Assembly: GCA_011065005.1 (NCBI GenBank) | Contig: JAAKFP010000106.1 | Location: 1 to 7,878, forward strand | Source: Chlamydiota bacterium | GTDB lineage: Bacteria; Chlamydiota; Chlamydiia; Chlamydiales; Waddliaceae | Length of the DNA: 7,878 nucleotides | Reading direction: 5' to 3' | Shown: positions 6,044 to 7,878 of the stretch, in pieces | How positions within the stretch are numbered: position 1 is the stretch's first letter | Layout of the letters: every line of letters starts with the position of its first letter | The notes under the pieces: generated by a model | What the model was told of the DNA's origin: nothing | Database searches by the model: none | What the model saw: only the letters and a program-made list of their open reading frames with translations | Made by a program: the position numbers and the translations under genes

Positions 6044-7409
6044 GGGGCGGAGGGTAGGTAGCGGGTGGCCGAATCGGTCTTCGAATGGGAGGTCGTGTTG
6101 TAGGAATTCTAGGTTTGGAAGGAACGATAGGACGGATGCGGACAGCTCCCTCGGGCAAAGTGGGACGTATTGTCGGTTTTAGCACTTGCCGTCTTAGATC
6201 GGGAGTCCTCCTTCCTGTCGGTTTAAGTATCCTATCTGGGATCGTGGGTATTACTGCATCGATCACTTCGTTCAGCTCTTGTGGTTTAGAGGGAAGGATC
6301 GGAGGGAGGAGGTCTGGTTTGCCTCCGACAACATCGGCAAGTCCTTCTCGCAAATCTCCCGGTTTTACAACACCTTTGGGGGTGATAATTCCGGGACCTT
6401 TGACGTTCGCCATCATTGCTAGAAGATCTGCTCCTGGTGGAGGGAGCATGTTACTGAATTGTGCACTTAGCCATAGGGGTTGTGGAAATCCTGGGTGCGA
6501 CCACCACCACCATAATGCCCAATGGTCGTGCCAGCTAAAACTCCACCAGGCTTCCCATCCCCACCAGGGAGGTACACAGCAAAAGTCGTCCCAAAATCCG
6601 GGGTGATGGTGATGAAAATGGCCGAAGAAGCATATGTAGTCGGGGTAGTAGGGAAACAGGTGATCGATGATGATTGGATATTCGATGATCACAACAGGAA
6701 GATAGACAATCTGTGCTCTTGCCGCTGGTTGAATGAAAACGCAAGAGTATACCGTACCTCTGGTTTCCATTGGCCAATCCCAATATGCGGGAATGAAGAT
6801 ATATCCGTCAGGCCGCCAGAGATAATGAGCAGGGACAAACACCCAATGGGGATCGAAAAGCCCCCATTGTCCAGACACCCATAAATACTGACGATCTGAA
6901 GGGGGAAATTCCCAATATCCGGGCATCCAAAAGTAGCTACTTCCCGGCGCTTGTGCAACATCCTCATCGATAAGGTCTGGTGGAGCGACATCAATAAAGG
7001 GCAACTGACTGAGGGCCACAGGGCTCCAGAATCCTCGAATCCATACCCATCCCTCATCAAAACTTTCCCAATACCCGGGGATCCATTGGTGCCCGGGAGG
7101 GGGTCGGCGCCATACTCCGCTGACCCATACAAAATCCTGCAAATGTGGTTGCCAAGCCCAATACCCGGGAATCCACCCCGCTTCAGGGTCTGTCATAGTT
7201 GGAATCCGTTCAGTGATGGGTCTTGGGGGTTCGAGGGCGACAGCGTCGAGGATAATACTGCCCGATTCTGGAGCGATGAACGCTTCGTGGATCGGTCCCT
7301 CCTCGCAGATTTGAATATTCTGAGCGTTAGCTCCTGAATGTGAAGAGAATAAAAAAGCCAGGGTGGCGAAAAATAAAGAAGCCGCGGAAAGATATTTGCA
7401 CGATTTCAT
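5949..7409 (-). CDS. Secreted WxxGxW-repeat, tryptophan- and proline-rich envelope protein
   Basis: As written it encodes 486 residues. A signal peptide covers about 1-29 (ends SGANAQ). Six WxxGxW repeats follow: WIPGYW (79-84), WVSGVW (95-100), WIPGYW (109-114), WIRGFW (123-128), WMPGYW (161-166), WVSGQW (177-182), with degenerate copies to about 210. This is the repeat of Pfam WXXGXW/YXWGXW proteins, common in planctomycetes and relatives; their function is unknown and an envelope location is inferred. A hydrophobic segment (233-262) leads into a stretch extremely rich in His and Trp (264-304, including HHHH and WWWW). A Lys/Pro/Arg-rich region follows from about 340. The last codons run through a seven-C tract into an early TGA, after which homologous-looking sequence continues in another frame. 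GGAGG at 7417-7421, 7 bases before the ATG, fixes the start. Confidence 0.85.
   Translation of the reverse strand: MKSCKYLSAASLFFATLAFLFSSHSGANAQNIQICEEGPIHEAFIAPESGSIILDAVALEPPRPITERIPTMTDPEAGWIPGYWAWQPHLQDFVWVSGVWRRPPPGHQWIPGYWESFDEGWVWIRGFWSPVALSQLPFIDVAPPDLIDEDVAQAPGSSYFWMPGYWEFPPSDRQYLWVSGQWGLFDPHWVFVPAHYLWRPDGYIFIPAYWDWPMETRGTVYSCVFIQPAARAQIVYLPVVIIEYPIIIDHLFPYYPDYICFFGHFHHHHPGFWDDFCCVPPWWGWEAWWSFSWHDHWALWWWWSHPGFPQPLWLSAQFSNMLPPPGADLLAMMANVKGPGIITPKGVVKPGDLREGLADVVGGKPDLLPPILPSKPQELNEVIDAVIPTIPDRILKPTGRRTPDLRRQVLKPTIRPTLPEGAVRIRPIVPSKPRIPTTRPPIRRPIRPPATYPPPRETVPPSYVPQRPPRRPYWPPGRRQRPPKSS
5961..5967. other. Seven-base homopolymer (G7 plus strand, C7 coding strand) at a frame break
   Basis: The coding strand reads CAGCG, seven C, AAGAG. 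In the upstream frame this gives QRPPKSS and a TGA; with one C fewer it gives QRPPRVREVPPSYEP and continues 129 codons to the TAG at 5573-5575. Chlamydial surface-protein (pmp) genes are known to vary at G/C homopolymers, so a phase-variable site is plausible; a read error or recent mutation is equally compatible with one sequence. Confidence 0.75.
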
Positions 7410-7416
7410 GGGAGAA

Positions 7417-7421
7417 CCTCC
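7417..7421 (-). promoter_or_regulatory. Shine-Dalgarno site of the WxxGxW protein gene
   Basis: The minus strand reads GGAGG followed by 7 bases and ATG at 7407-7409. It is a full-strength site and supports the chosen start with its signal peptide. No convincing -35/-10 pair was found in the roughly 110 bases upstream, although TATATA (on the minus strand near 7453) is present. Confidence 0.8.
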
Positions 7422-7532
7422 ATCTAGATCATTCTATGTTCTTTTATTTACCTATATACCACGACAGAATAAACATCACTTGCCAAACAAAGAAACTATC
7501 AAGAAAATATAAAGCTTTCATGGAGGTTTTAT

Positions 7533-7679
7533 ATGGCTGCAAACGTAACACTTTTACCAAATCAAGCAAATACTCTGGTTCAACACAGTTTCCCTCCCGC
7601 TCCCGGGCGAAATACAATAAAAGCAGAGCCACACAATCCGCACAAACAAGTCTTGAGCGATACTGAAAGGGGTCGGTGA
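7533..7679 (+). CDS. Small ORF of 48 codons, possibly truncated by tandem repeats
   Basis: ATG at 7533 follows GGAGG (7522-7526) with a 6-base gap, an ideal ribosome site. The product starts MAANVTLLPNQANTLVQHSF, is hydrophilic with many Asn, Gln, Pro and His, and ends ERGR with TGA at 7677-7679. The last five codons are made by the first copy of a 13-bp tandem repeat, so the natural C terminus may have been lost. It is divergent from the WxxGxW gene, starting 123 bases away. No family recognised. Either a genuine small protein or the 5' end of a broken gene. Confidence 0.45.
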   Translation: MAANVTLLPNQANTLVQHSFPPAPGRNTIKAEPHNPHKQVLSDTERGR

Positions 7680-7730
7680 AAGGGGTCGGTGAAAGGGGTC
7701 GGTGAAAGGGGTCGGTGAAAGGGGTCGGTG
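7664..7730. repeat. Five tandem copies of a 13-bp repeat
   Basis: The unit TGAAAGGGGTCGG occurs five times without a mismatch at 7664-7676, 7677-7689, 7690-7702, 7703-7715 and 7716-7728, plus two further bases. Perfect identity suggests recent expansion. Since 13 is not a multiple of three, each copy shifts the frame and supplies a TGA. It lies between the small plus-strand ORF and the transposase stub. Confidence 0.93.
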
Positions 7731-7734
7731 GTGC

Positions 7735-7757
7735 GTTGTGCATAACTTAGGCGCAAC
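7735..7757. other. Small hairpin beside the 13-bp repeats
   Basis: GTTGTGC (7735-7741) can pair with GCGCAAC (7751-7757) over 7 positions with one wobble, around a 9-base loop. The stop of the transposase stub lies in its loop. No T-run follows, so it is not called a terminator. It may be part of the structured end of the mobile element. Confidence 0.35.
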
Positions 7758-7836
7758 TACCTCGGAGCATTACATGATAAGAAAAACCCGGTAAAATGAT
7801 TCGCTTTCGTCTAGCCGAAGGTCTGATCTCATTCAT
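7747..7836 (-). pseudogene. N-terminal stub of a REP-associated (Y1/IS200-like) transposase
   Basis: ATG at 7834-7836 opens 29 codons ending ILPGFSYHVMLRGSCA before TAA at 7747-7749. PGxxYHVxxRG is the conserved N terminus of REP-associated tyrosine transposases (RAYT, IS200-like Y1 superfamily). Full proteins run to about 150-300 residues and carry an HUH motif and a catalytic tyrosine further on; none of this is present, and the sequence passes straight into the 13-bp repeats. The frame is open upstream to the window edge, but the family normally starts only about 10-20 residues before PG, so the ATG at 7836 fits. A decayed mobile gene rather than an active one. Confidence 0.6.
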
Positions 7837-7878
7837 TAATTCAAAGTGAACAGTGAAAAAGTAGCATTTTTGCTGATG

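Noticed and set aside
5683..6606. Long open frames opposite or out of frame with the WxxGxW/proline-rich gene
   Set aside because: High-GC, proline-codon-rich DNA keeps several frames open; none has a ribosome site, signal peptide or recognisable motif, while the chosen frames do.
7664..7730. CRISPR array
   Set aside because: The units are 13 bases and directly adjacent, without spacers.
7444..7743. Minus-strand 99-codon open frame through the 13-bp repeats
   Set aside because: Its N terminus is a translation of the repeat, no ribosome site precedes it, and it covers the small ORF that has an ideal site. It is in frame with the transposase stub beyond a stop but shows no transposase motifs.

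Overview
The window reads as chromosome from a member of the PVC superphylum, most likely an environmental chlamydia (Waddlia/Parachlamydia type). The clues are a Prc/Tsp protease of chlamydial length, a secreted WxxGxW-repeat protein of the kind known from planctomycetes and their relatives, a tRNA without an encoded CCA end, and roughly mid-40s % GC judged by eye. The phylum call is an inference of moderate strength. No rRNA, CRISPR array, intact insertion sequence or prophage gene is visible.

Layout. Positions 1-268 hold a possible 3' gene end, a 14-bp perfect inverted repeat and a short dispersed-type repeat touching the end of the next gene. On the minus strand follow yjbQ (269-706), tRNA-Phe(GAA) (734-806) and the periplasmic tail-specific protease prc/tsp (868-2895). 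The divergent region 2896-3175 has a near-consensus promoter for prc, and between promoter and prc an unannotated 29-codon leader ORF with a much stronger Shine-Dalgarno sequence than prc itself. On the plus strand scpA (3176-3898) and scpB (3901-4581) form a two-gene condensin operon; the last codons of scpB are made of a dispersed-type repeat. A convergent gap of about 170 bases follows.

From 7409 down to 4755 on the minus strand lies a second operon: a secreted tryptophan-rich WxxGxW protein, a proline-rich continuation in another frame, and a six-helix voltage-gated potassium channel with a C-terminal zinc ribbon. The proline-rich reading frame breaks at a run of seven C (seven G on the plus strand, 5961-5967). 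Removing one base joins the two frames into a single protein of about 611 residues whose PPSY[VE]P motif occurs on both sides of the break. This is either a phase-variable tract, a frameshift mutation or a sequencing error, and it is the most interesting point in the window.

The right end (7410-7878) looks like a decayed mobile region: a 48-codon ORF with a perfect Shine-Dalgarno sequence running into five tandem 13-bp repeats, next to the N-terminal stub of a REP-associated (Y1 family) transposase on the minus strand.

Functionally, scpAB serve chromosome condensation and segregation with Smc, Prc degrades periplasmic or membrane proteins, and the WxxGxW/channel operon is an envelope module of unknown purpose.
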